A stretch of 64,000 bases of DNA from Zygnema circumcarinatum (lineage: Eukaryota > Streptophyta > Zygnematophyceae > Zygnematales > Zygnemataceae): the NCBI GenBank assembly GCA_037447605.1, contig CM074805.1, positions 1,197,446 through 1,261,445 on the forward strand. The letters run 5' to 3'. Below the pieces are notes generated by a model. It did no database searches and was not told the DNA's origin. It worked only from the letters and a program-made list of their open reading frames with translations. A program made the translations under genes and the position numbers. This document shows positions 26,889 to 37,536 of the stretch, piece after piece; positions within the stretch are counted from its first letter, which is position 1; each line of letters opens with the position of its first letter.

Positions 26889-26974
26889 CAGTAGACCCCC
26901 TTAATATTTTCCATCCTGTACAGTGCGTCCCCAAGAAATTCGCCCCGATTTTGCCGAAACCACCTTTTTGTACG

Positions 26975-27070
26975 GTAACTTCGTGTTAGCCGTACTACTC
27001 GTACTACCCGTACTATCCATATTATCCGTACTATATGTACTATCCGTACTATTCGTACTAGCCGTTACTC
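26975..27070 (+). repeat. (CCGTACTATC/CGTACTA)n microsatellite
   Basis: Tandem, imperfect 9-mers built on CCGTACTAT, about ten units, inside the putative transposon. A second short array of GATACGA/GATACGATAC follows at 27138-27228. Confidence 0.8.
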
Positions 27071-27267
27071 ACCGAATCTCCCCGCACGTGCCGCCGTAAG
27101 AGGCGCTCGCTCTTCTCCCCCTTCTTCCTGGCCTCGATACAATACGATATGATACGACACGACCCGATACGACACAATCCGTACTCACCGTACGAGATGT
27201 ATTATACGATACGATACGATACGTACGAACAAACATGAACTCTAACATAATACCGCTCGCCAGTGCG

Positions 27268-27632
27268 CCCATCGCTCCTTTGAGATGCACGGCCCCGGAA
27301 GCCCTCCCCCAGCGATCCTCGCGGCTTTTTATCGACAGCGCATTTCTATCGCTTTGCAGCGTTGCCTTACTTCCACGAATCCACCATCCTCCGGCGTGCA
27401 GCGGTTGTTGGTGCTCGTCCCGGTGGTCTCCCGCCCCTTCCTACGCGTGCTGCGCCACATCTTGGCGACCTTCGCGGCTGCTTCTAGTGACGTGTTGTTG
27501 AGCCTAGGAGTAGACATCCGTTCAGAAGCTTTTTCTTTGACCTTTAGTCCATTGTGACCGCTCCCTTTGGTTCCCGATGTTGATTTCCTTCATGTACGTT
27601 TGATGGCTTTGCCATCGTGAGTTCAATATATC
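27268..27632 (+). repeat. R350 dispersed repeat, full-length copy
   Basis: Aligns over its whole length with 43365-43717: both begin CGCTCCTT(C/T)GAGATGCACGG and end in TTTGATGGC(ctc/ttt)GCCATCG(T/C)GAG(T/G)TCAAT. The terminal GATGGC-NNN-GCCATC forms a perfect 6-bp hairpin whose loop differs between copies while the stem is kept. Partial copies lie at 9728-10018 and 13310-13430. No coding capacity is evident. SINE, solo LTR or a terminal part of a LINE are all possible. Confidence 0.75.
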
Positions 27633-27740
27633 ATCTTTCTTTCCTATTGGTAACACGGACCTTATATTTGCAAATTCCAATATGTTCGCCCAGTTTTTGC
27701 CGAAACCATGGCGAAAATATATTATTAAGGGGGGGTACTG

Positions 27741-28824
27741 CACCCCGATTCTGGACACCGCCTCTTCCGTATCGTACGGTAAACGGCTTGTACGGAACAT
27801 TTTTGTTTGACTTGTGGCGAGGCCGTACGGAAAGACCGTATGGTCCGCTCTAGTTAAGTCATGTCCGCGGCATGCTGCACGGAACACGCTGAACGGCGAG
27901 CATGGAGACGGCCGAGGGCAGCTGGCACTTGCGGCTCAACCACGTTGGCAGTACACGTGGCGAATCCCCGATGGCTGAAGGTGGAATGTATGGGAAAAAA
28001 CTTGCAAGGGCCCTTCGTTCCTTTCTGAGGGCTGGACGAGTACATGTAGGAGAAGGAGAAGGGGGAGGGGAAGGAGAAGGGGAAGGGGAAGGGGAAGGGG
28101 AAGGAAGGGGGGGGGTGGGGTGGGCTCTGCTTGAAGCAGGCTGCAGGCTGCAGGTTGCTGTGATCCAATGCGCATGCGGGAGCTGAGAGCAGGGGAGGAG
28201 ATATGTGGCCTCCTGCAGCGCGGAGCAGCGGGAGGTTTCTAATGCAGCGTGGGAAAGGAGATCTTTGGATGCTGGAAAGGGCCGGTTTGAGCACAGGGCT
28301 GCTGTATCTGGAGACTGGTTCGACTCGGCCCTGCTTATGAAGTAATATTTTCTTGTGTGCGGGTCCGAATCCCGAAGATTTTGGATGGAATTAAAATCTT
28401 GACTGCATACTTGATTGCAGCAGATGCAGGCCACGAGGAGATAGTCAGATGTTGTGAAAAATGTATGGCCTGAGATACTTAACATGCAAGAATGAACAGG
28501 AACCTTTGACGTAAACGGAAATGACGGAAACGGTTACTGTATACTACGTAGTGGAATACATTCAAAAATATGAAAAGACTGTCGTGGCCTGGCAGGCTAC
28601 GATCTCAACAGGAAAGAGAATAATCATGCTCTATTCTGCGGGAGAGCCGTTTCGTATAAACGGTTGTAATAGTAACTGCAGAATTGCAAAAAAAAATTTC
28701 TCACTTTTTTTTTTAAATTGCGGTCACATGCGGTGTTTGTTTTCTGACAGTTGTCCTCCACGTTCTTGGCCAGAATACGTTCCTCTGTCGACCCTTGTGT
28801 TCCTTACATCAAAGCGTGCGAGTT
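27741..28824. promoter_or_regulatory. Upstream region of FAM21
   Basis: No gene supported. A G-box in TACACGTGGCGAA lies at 27952-27964 and a polypurine microsatellite (GGGGAA/GGAGAA)n at 28045-28115. ORFs through the purine tract are compositional. Confidence 0.45.
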
Positions 28825-31800
28825 ATGGATGCACTTTCGAGGGAGTCTGAGGAGTGGACTTTGGCATCCGATAAGAAGGTGAGCAAGTGTGCTTTCCCAT
28901 TGCCGGGACATTTGTGACCGGACAACCTTCATTAAGACCGTTCTGGACATTAAGCTCTCCAGTAAACCTTTGTTCAAGATCCAATTTATCTTGATATTGC
29001 TTCAGATGTCGCCTCCCCGCTGCCATCCCTGTGCTTAGGCGCCCGAGACACCCACTTCCCCCGGCCCTCCTTTCGCTCTCTTTTTAGGATGCATACACAC
29101 ACACCAAACGCACACGCTCTCGCACATCACTTTTGCACCCGCATAAACATACACAAGTACATAACGCAGGAGGTGTAGGTTTCCTTTAGTACCGGTTTTT
29201 TAAAGGGATACCTTTGTGCCACGAAGTTCAGAATGCTGACTGCTTCATTTTTCTGGTTCTTCTCCCTTGGGGTGTTCCCTAACTCCCTTTACGGCCCCGA
29301 ACGCTGCAATAGCAACTGCCACATATATGGAACTCTTTCGCTAATCTCTCCCGCTTTTAAACGAATAGGCCATTGCCAAACACCTTGTTAAAAGGTCATC
29401 TGGCAGTACGGTTGTGTGTCCCTAAACTGCGACTATCTTGTAGGGCAGACTTGCATTGAATGAGATAGACGGATCCTAAAAATCGTAACTTGCCGACTTG
29501 TAGTCCAGATTCGACTCCACGTTTTGTCCTTTTTCCTTTGGTCGAGTAATCTGTTCATCCAGCAGATTGACCTTCAGATATTTGCTTACTTGAATTATCT
29601 CGGCTTGGGAGGCCGCATTCAAAAAATGTCGACCGTTTTGTTCTATTACTGTATTTGGTTTTGTCACAAGAAAATAATTGTTCACCTAGGGAGCCTTATG
29701 CGTTTTATGCTTGCACCAATATATCATTGTGGGTATAATTAAAAGGTTTTGTAACAGACTACGTTCTATTCGGGGATTTTTTTCTCAATAGTTGAAAGGG
29801 CTGTCGTGATTTCCTAGACAGACCTATGGTACGTTTCTTGGTTTCCACTTATGTGTTGGAGTCATACAATCTTCTTAATTCAATAAGAAAGAATTCAAAG
29901 TAGGAGTTGGCATGAATATACATAGTACATCTGCATGGCGCATCTTGAAAGAAAATTGACAAGGCTATGAATTGTATGGCTTGAAATTCAATGAACGTAT
30001 GATGAAGATGGCATTGTGCTTGTTTGGTGGTAATGTGCGGTCCACAGGTAGAGAGTCACTCGTCGCTCATAGCCTTTTATGTGGGGTAAACAATCAAAGA
30101 CAAAGTCAAGAAGAGGTTCTATGCAATGGAGTTTGAACCAAACTGTTATAGTCGTTTAGGTGTAATTTTCTTAAACTTCTACTTATGGTAGGGCCGATAC
30201 GAGTTAGAATCCTGCTTTAAGGTGGTCAATGCACTCAGGTTATGCCATTGTATCAATGGTGAGCTGGGAGCCTCTTGAACCATGCAGATTGTATTACTTT
30301 TCTGATCAGCTGAAGTTGGAGGCGTGAAAGCATATTTTTTACGATCTGTAAACTGAGCTATTGCAACAGCTGTTGTCTGCCGGTGGAATTTTAAAATAAC
30401 TGTGGCGATCTTATGTTGTTTTCCAGTTATTGGATTGGATGCAAGCCTTCACGACCAGAGTGGAGAGACGGTGCCATGGCGTGGGCTCGCGCATCGACCT
30501 TTTGTTGGCGCAAGTGAAGGCGTTGGATGCCAGCTTGCAGAATACGTGCAACCATTTTTCGTCCCTCTCAAGCAGCCAGTACCTTGAAAATGTATAAGGA
30601 ATTTTCATGATTATTCAAGTCTGATAATGCAGAAATGTCTTTTCTAATTTTTATACGACTTTACTTGGAGAGCAAAGAAAGCAAAGCAAAGGAAGTCATG
30701 TTTGTGAAAAGACATGTTCATTGGGTTGGAGTTAAATGGAAGTAGATTTATGTGTGAACTATGCAATCATGAGTATTGACCTATGACAATGTCCTGGTTA
30801 TGCAAGGAATAAGACTGACCAATTAGAGATCTGTTGCAAATCTCTAGTTAGGCGTTGTATCTTTTCTCCTGGTTATGCTTGTCTCCCCTTTCAAAGCGAG
30901 AGTTCATCTGGTCTATTTTCCTTCTGTCTTTCTCATCCTGGCAGGGCACTCTAGTGCAGTTGAACTTTATCAGCATGTTCGAAAGCACTTTTTCACAGCT
31001 TTACTGACTTATGTCTTCAATCCTCTCTCTCTTCATTTTGACTTCTCTCACAAACATCACAGCTGACTGTGTGGCTGTGCGTGCCCTCTTTCAGCGCATA
31101 GCGGAGGAAGATGAGGTGGTGGTACGAGCAAATCCGGCCGATGCAGCTCAGCAGCCATTGCCCTCTGTTGGTGTAACGGAAGCGGATATCCATTCTCGTT
31201 ACAGACGAGCGACACATGTGGCCTTGCAGGCAGTTCAGTCAGCCGTAGAACAGACGCAAGAAGTGATGCGGTCAGGAGCTCAGCGTTTGCCACTGATGCA
31301 TGCCAAAGGGGCTGTGTCGTTTGTAAGTATATTGTCTCACCTCTTTTTCTAGGCATGGGTACGGTTGACTGAGGATACAGGCGTAGCTGATGCAACCACT
31401 TTTACCTTCTGGTTGACTCAACTGAAGTTAGCTATGAGCACGTCGTGAAGGAACAGGTGATCGCTCTGTATGGCTTCGGTATTTGCTTGAACCCAAGATT
31501 CGTGTCCGTTCAGTACAAGCCTTCACGTGTGGGTTCAGGAATTTCCGGGGAGAATCTATCAAGTTCTTGCTGTTTCTGATGCATGACCGGTGTTTGAGTT
31601 TTTAATCGTTTCATCAAAATGAGCTTCGTTGAGTTGTAGAGTTCTGCACATGAACATTGTTAAGCACTCGGTAGGACGGCCTTTCCGGGAAGTTTTAATT
31701 GCCATCACACCAGCTATCAGGAATACCCTCCTTTTCTTAATATATGTCCCCCTGTGGTGTTTTCCAGCTTTTGAGATGGTGCTTTGTATGAATTAGGATG

Positions 31801-34800
31801 CCTTCTCTGCACAAACTTCCCAAAGACGTGAAATCCTGCAAAGGGAACCGACCCTGAGGAGATCACTTTTGAACTGAATTTTGGTGTGGATGCAGGAAGG
31901 CCCCCTCCGACCTCTGCCGTACATCATTGGCAGCGCTGCATATGCAAACGACTCAGCATGTGGTCTGGCGGAGGCAGGTGAGTGTAGGACTCGAACTAAA
32001 CCCCCATTCATCAAGTGAAACAACACATCTGATTAATGACCAGACATCCAGATAGGCAGCATTGTATGCAGCGCACATAAACTCCCTTGCCCACGTTTGA
32101 TGCTTTTAGCTCGCACAGAAGGCTGTGTGATCTTCAGTAGTGCAGGTGAGAGTGAGAGAAGTTGAAGAATTCGATGGGGAGGGAAGGGTTGCTGAGTTTG
32201 ACGCTGAGCACTATCTGTGGGATGCAGCCGGCAATCGCGGAGGTGGCTTCAGGGGAGCACCTGCTCCCAGCAGGCAGTTGCGAGAAGAGAATAATACATG
32301 GAATTATTCAGAAAACCTATCGCAGAGCTTGGAGGAAGGAAGAAGTGGGGCAGGTTCAGCAGATATGGCTTTCAATGCGAAGGTATTTGGCATTGCAATC
32401 ACACCTTTCTCCTGCCTTGGTGCAGTTTGCAGGTGCATTGGAAAGCACTTTCACTTTGACCAGTCAGTGGGAATTTTAAGACATTAACGCTTTAGGGATT
32501 CTGTTCGTTCTGACATTGTCAGGTAGCCCGGCAATTTGGCGATGACACAAGACAGGCAGACGGACAGTCTGTGAGTGGTAACAGAAGTAGGAACGGACAC
32601 GTGGCATCTCCAGGAGCCACATCAAGCGGAACTGCGGGTGCAGAGATTAGGGTTGTGGAACCGGCAGTTTCTACTGTGGACGGGTTCAGAGCTATGTTGG
32701 AGGCAGCGTTGAGAGGACCTGCTGACTTATGTGAGATTCTATGGCGACTTTGCATAGGGGAACGGAACGTTCTTATTCGTGAATACTGGAAGGAAACATG
32801 GGGACAGGGAGAATGCTCTTCAGTTCTTCAGATGGAAATGTAATTTTGCGTAGCTGCTGAATAGCTGATGTTCATCAATTCAAGCAAGATGCAGTTTGTG
32901 TGGGATAAATCGGTTTCTCTTTTTGTTTTCCTTTTTGTTCCCTTGCCCATGGCAGATGATGATACCATTCCAGATGGCATGGGTTTGCTCTCCGAGCCAG
33001 CAATATTCCAAGATGACTACTATGATCCTATCGCGGGAGGGCCCAACGTTAGGGAAGGTTTCAATAGTACCTCTTTCCGCTCTTCTCTTTTTCCCGAGGG
33101 TGCAAATGTCGAAGGCGGTCATCTTCAAAATGAAGTTCTCTCTTCTCAAAGAGAGGCAAACGGGGACATGGCAGTGGATATTGACAGGCAGCTGACTAGT
33201 CGAGAAGAGGAGAATAAGAAGGTAGACCCAAAAAAAGTGGAATCGTCTGCTACCTTGGATAAGCAGAGAGGGAGGGCATTGGACTTTAAGGCAGTTTTGG
33301 GCTTGGATGTAGAAGAGGACGATGAGGATCTTTTTGGACCCAACACTGTTTCAAAGGTAAAGGGCTAAACCTGTCGGTATCCATGCCGGTAAGTTTGAGG
33401 CATGCCTGTTGAAATGTACTCTTTTTGCAATACACCGGGACAGTTATTCCTTACTGCCCATTCAGACACCTTCAGTTCGGTTGTTTACGGTCTCTTACTG
33501 TGCTGCATATGGGTTTTGGTGTTTTTAGTTGCTGTCTGGACAGAGAATCGTTGGTCATGATGGTTTGTGCTGACGTCTGATGGGCTATGGGAGCTGCTAC
33601 AGACTTCCCAGACCCGCAACATCTCAGAAGGAGCATTGTTTGACAAAAACAAGAAAATTGCGCAAGAGGAAGGTGAGCGCGTAGCTCCCAACACTATGCA
33701 TGCAAGGATGGGGCATGTTGGCAATCTGTTGTCGAAGAGTATGCACTGCAAGGGCTAAAGGTGTCACAGTATGGCTTGAAATTAGCCTCTTACTGTTTGA
33801 AGACACTGCTTGCAAAAAGAAAGGGTAGCATTTACCTTTGAGAGTCCCTGCTAGAAGTGTCATGGAAATCGCCAAGCTTAAAGTACGGTGTTAAATATGG
33901 AAAAAGGTTTGTGACCTCGAATCGTCACCTGGTTTTCCTCCATTTCTGACCTCGCTCACGTCGTATGCGTGTCTGCGACGTTTGTTATTGTGTAAAGGGG
34001 CAGCAGTTTTCAGTGTAAAGGGCGAAGAGAGCAGGAAACCGAAAGCAGCATATAGCCCTCCGCCGCCTCCTCCTCCTGTCAGTGCTTTTGTAAGGAAATT
34101 AGCTCCAGCAAATCGCGGGCTGCCAAGTGGCGGCCTATTTGATGAGGAGGAGGATGAAGGCTTTGAGGATGCGAGTGCTCCTCGTCCTGACCGAACTTCC
34201 CGAGGAGAATTCAGAAGCTCTGAGGAAGGGAGGAAACTTGGAAAGAATGGAACAAGTACAGAGACAAGAGGTTCTACAAGCTACAATGGAGGTAGACATC
34301 GCTTACTAATGAGAAGAGAAACAGTGGGAGCTTAGCCGAATGGGAGGCCGACAGTGTGAATGGTTGCATGCATGTTTATTATGGTTTAGAGGCAAGACTG
34401 AAGCTGCATTGGAGAAGGACTTTCTAAGGTATGGGGGAGGAAGTGTAATAGCCAAAACAATGACAGAAAAAAATCGTACAGAAGGACTACTTGATGGACG
34501 TTCAAAGGAAACCGATTAGTTCACAAAATGGGCCGGTGAAACTGCATGGTTGTAATGTAAAATCGGTGGGCACAGCTGGGAGCTCAGGAATTTTTTATGA
34601 TGACAGTGAGCTGGAGGATGAAGGCTTTGTAGCGGGTAGCACTATGCACGAAAAGTTAGGGCATGTTGCCAAATTTTTGTTAAAGAGTATGCACTACGCA
34701 AGTGTTGAAGGTGTTACGCTATGCATTGAAATCAGCCTTTACTGTTGAAACACTCTGCTTGCAATAATTAAAAAGTGGCATTTATCTTTAAGAGTCCCTG

Positions 34801-36849
34801 CTAAAAGCGTTGTGGAAATCACTTAGCCGGAAGTACTTAGTCTGGAAAGGGATTTGTGACCTTAAATTCCTCCCGGTTGTTCTCAATTTCTGACCTTGCC
34901 CACTATATGCGTGCCTGTGATGTTCGTTATTGGGAAAAGGGGCAGCAGATCTCAGTTTGAAGGGCGAAGTGAGCAGGAAACCAGAATCAGCATATAGCTC
35001 TCCACGACAGATGCCTCCTCCTATTAGCGCTTTTGTAATGAAAATACCACCAGCGAATAGCAGGCTGCCAAGTGGCGGCCTGTTCGATGATGATGAAGAG
35101 GAAGACTTTGAGCATGCGAGTGGTCCTGGTGATGGCCGAAGCAGAGCATTCAGCAGTTCTGAGGAAGGGAGAAAGCTTGGAAAGCAGGGAGCAAGTACAG
35201 GGACAAGCAACTCTTCAAGCTACAATGGAGGTAGGTCATTGTTTACTGCGGAGGAGAGAGGAGGTGGGAGCTCAGCTGAAGGGGAGGCCGACAGTGTGAG
35301 TGGTGGTAGCAATGCTACTGTCAATGATGGTTATAAAGGCAAGATTGAAGCTGCATTGGAGAAGGGTTTTCTAAAACTTGGGGGAGGGAGTGTAATCACC
35401 AAAACTGTGGCAGAAAAAAATTGTATAGAGGGACTATTTGACGTTGGACAACAAGGAAAACTGATTAGTTCACAAAATGAGCCGGCGAAAATGGATGGGT
35501 GGAAGGAACCTAGCGTAAAAGCTGTGGGCAGAGCTGGGAGCTTAGGACTTTTTGACGATGACGATGAGCTGGAAGATGAATTTCATGTAGGGCCTGGAGA
35601 GAGGGCCGCCTCAAGAGGAAGTAGTAATGGAACTAGCAATAGGGCTGTCCCGAAAGAAGAACCCATTTCATTAAGTGGACTGTTCGGGATTCCATCAAAG
35701 AGATCAAGTGAAAATGCGGTACAAGGAATACTGAAGTTAGAATCAGCAACATTCCCTAGGAAAGGGGGATTGTTTGATGAGTCAGAAGATGATGAGGAAG
35801 GAAGCACCGCGGCGATCGAAGAGACAGTAAGTGAAGCAGACAAGTATTTGTCAGGGATCGGTTCGGGAGCTGTAGAAGGTAGACAAGTACTGGCGGGTGC
35901 AGTACGAGTGCTTGAAGAGGCATCATCTGCACCAAGTGTCAACGCATCCACGAGGTCCAAGCTCTTGGCATCTGCAGTTGCTGCTTTGAGGAGGCCCAGG
36001 AGTGACGAATCAGAAGATGAATTTGAGGTATCTCAATCGGACGAAGAAGAAGAAAATAAAGTGCCACAAAGTACTGAACGAAGGATTTTTGAACCTAAAC
36101 CTGCAGATGAGGGCTGGGTAATTGGGTCGGATCAAGAAACGCGTGTGGCCGAGTTCGACTCTGGAAGGGCCGTGGAGGGGAGGAGAGTCGAAAGAATGGA
36201 GAAGGATGGAGCAGAAGGAGCAGAGAGAGAGGGAGATAGGAAGGTCGCAGTACGGAACGACATGAATCAGATGAATTTTGCCGTTGGACTGGAGGCCGCT
36301 CTCAAGAGGAGGGCAGGTGGCGGAGGTTTGTTTGGAGGTGATAATGATGAAGCTTCAGGAGACGAGGAGTCCCCGAGAGAGAGATTCCTAGGGATGAAGG
36401 AAGGTGAGGAAAGCCGGTCAAGTGTGAATGGGCAAGGTGCAGGAAATAGTCCAGTTGATCCTGTCCGAGAAATTTTGGGAGAGAGAAATATATTTAGTGC
36501 CGCTTCATCCATCAATCGGGCATCAAATGTTGACATGAATAGCGAAGTGATCTCAAGAGCTGATGGTAATGGAATTAGTCACATCGGTGGGTTGCCTCAA
36601 GGCCTGGTAGTGGCTCCTGAAAAAAGATTGCTGGGTGATGGAGCGAGAGCAGAGGACCACGGTGGGAGCACCTCTTTCAGTTGGAAGCCGGTGATAGGGA
36701 AGAGAGAGGTAGAGAAGTTGGGAGGGGAGAAAAAAACATTTGATTCATTATTTGGAAATGATGATGATGAAGAAGAAGATGCTCTGTTTGGGCCGCTGAA
36801 TGGAAAAGGATCAAAGTTTACCTCTAGTGATCTCTTTAGTCGAGGGTGA
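28825..36849 (+). CDS. FAM21: WASH complex subunit 2 (FAM21-like)
   Basis: FAM21/WASHC2 is the scaffold that links the WASH actin-nucleation complex to retromer on endosomes. Exons: 28825-28878, 30427-30591, 31095-31322, 31896-31977, 32138-32382, 32523-32730, 32956-33356, 33603-33672, 34946-36849; CDS 3357 nt, 1118 residues, with consistent phases. The head has the conserved FAM21 helical region (MDALSRESEEWTLASDKK; LLDWMQAFTTRVERR; SSSQYLENRIAEEDEV; then RPLPYIIGSAAY, which matches RPLPYLIG of animal FAM21). The tail is long, acidic and disordered with repeated L-F-D/G-acidic motifs (GGLFDDDEEEDFE, LGLFDDDDELEDE, SGLFGIPSK, GGLFDESEDDEE, DSLFGNDDDEEEDALFGP, SDLFSRG), the retromer-binding type; at least ten occur. 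Intron 1 is long (1.5 kb). The acceptor at 32138 is chosen for frame; one at 32110 is an alternative. Confidence 0.87.
33690..34640 (+). pseudogene. Decayed tandem duplicate of the last FAM21 exon's 5' part, now in intron 8
   Basis: About 950 bases here are a direct-tandem duplicate of ~34640-35590. Matching landmarks include GTCCCTGCTA(G/A)AAG, GGGCGAAG.GAGCAGGAAACC, GGGCTGCCAAGTGGCGGCCT in copy 1 and AGGCTGCCAAGTGGCGGCCT in copy 2, and GAAGCTGCATTGGAGAAGG; the offset is about 947. Copy 1 starts open (KGEESRKPKAAYSPPPPPPP ... GGLFDEEEDEGFEDA) but breaks at about 34333 with a shifted frame ending in TAG, and has another break near 34495. Copy 2 is intact and runs to the true stop. So copy 1 is an exon relic that is spliced over, or possibly an alternative truncated exon. 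Confidence 0.75.
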
Positions 36850-37536
36850 GGAATTGTAGAGAGCAGAATCATGCGGTTGTGACTGACTCACTTACCCTTA
36901 AACCTGGTCACTGTTATCAATTTGAATCTTTTTGGTTCTTTAGTTGTTTCGTTACACCGTTAGCCCTCGCGTTGTTGAGCAGAATTTGTTTTTAAAGGAG
37001 ATGTTTTTGACGGCATTGTTGTAGAAGGCGACTTTTTCTATACATGGTAGCCATAAATAGGTTGTATCAAGGCCATTTATGTTGTACAGATCTGTGACAA
37101 CTAAAAAGAATAAACGAGAGTTCAATAATTTTGTTTCAGTGTCTATGCGTTTCAATACGTTAATGATCTACTTGTCGTACGTGCTAATGTTTTCAGTGGG
37201 GGCTTATGAGGGTGAGCTCTGCTGCTCATGAGGGTGGCAAACTTTGTCCTTTAAACGAGTCTTTCAGGTTGAATGGGTTTTAGGGTGAGCAGTTTTACAA
37301 AACAGCAGAAGCAGAACTGCTTGTTTGCTGGAAGCCGACCGACTGACCGACCAACCAACAAACCAACCATCTGACCAGTGTCCAACTTTCGCAAGCGGCA
37401 CTTCTGCTGTCGAGAGGAAAGCCTTGAATCAATTGGAAAAATCAGAGCCACATGAGAGAATGGCATATGCCAGAATAGCGTCCTATACTGAGGAAAGTTT
37501 ATCTGCGTCTGATATTTACAACAGTGAAGCCGTCGA
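36850..37536. other. Convergent 3' region between FAM21 and the sugar porter
   Basis: No gene. AT-rich, with probable 3' UTRs of both convergent genes. A short degenerate (ACCGACCAACCA)-type stretch lies at 37335-37375. Confidence 0.5.

Larger units (their letters stand above)
26889..27740. mobile_element. Putative 852-bp non-autonomous DNA transposon with terminal inverted repeats
   Basis: The left end reads CAGTAGACCCCCTTAATATT and the right end, reverse-complemented, reads CAGTACCCCCCCTTAATAAT; both continue into a TTTTC-containing stretch. Inside each end there is also a direct repeat, TTCGCCCCGATTTTGCCGAA on the left and TTCGCCCAGTTTTTGCCGAA on the right. Bases directly outside both ends are CA. 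The interior contains microsatellites of CGTACTATC and GATACGA units and a full R350 repeat copy, but no transposase ORF. The CAGT-C-rich-TTAAT end resembles pogo/Tigger-type ends; that assignment is inference. Confidence 0.55.

Noticed and set aside
32110-32145. Alternative FAM21 exon ARTEGCVIFSSA
   Set aside because: Phase-compatible at its 5' side, but the next strong exon (to 32382) needs the acceptor at 32138; using 32110-32145 leaves EVEEFDGEGRVAEFDAEHY out of frame.
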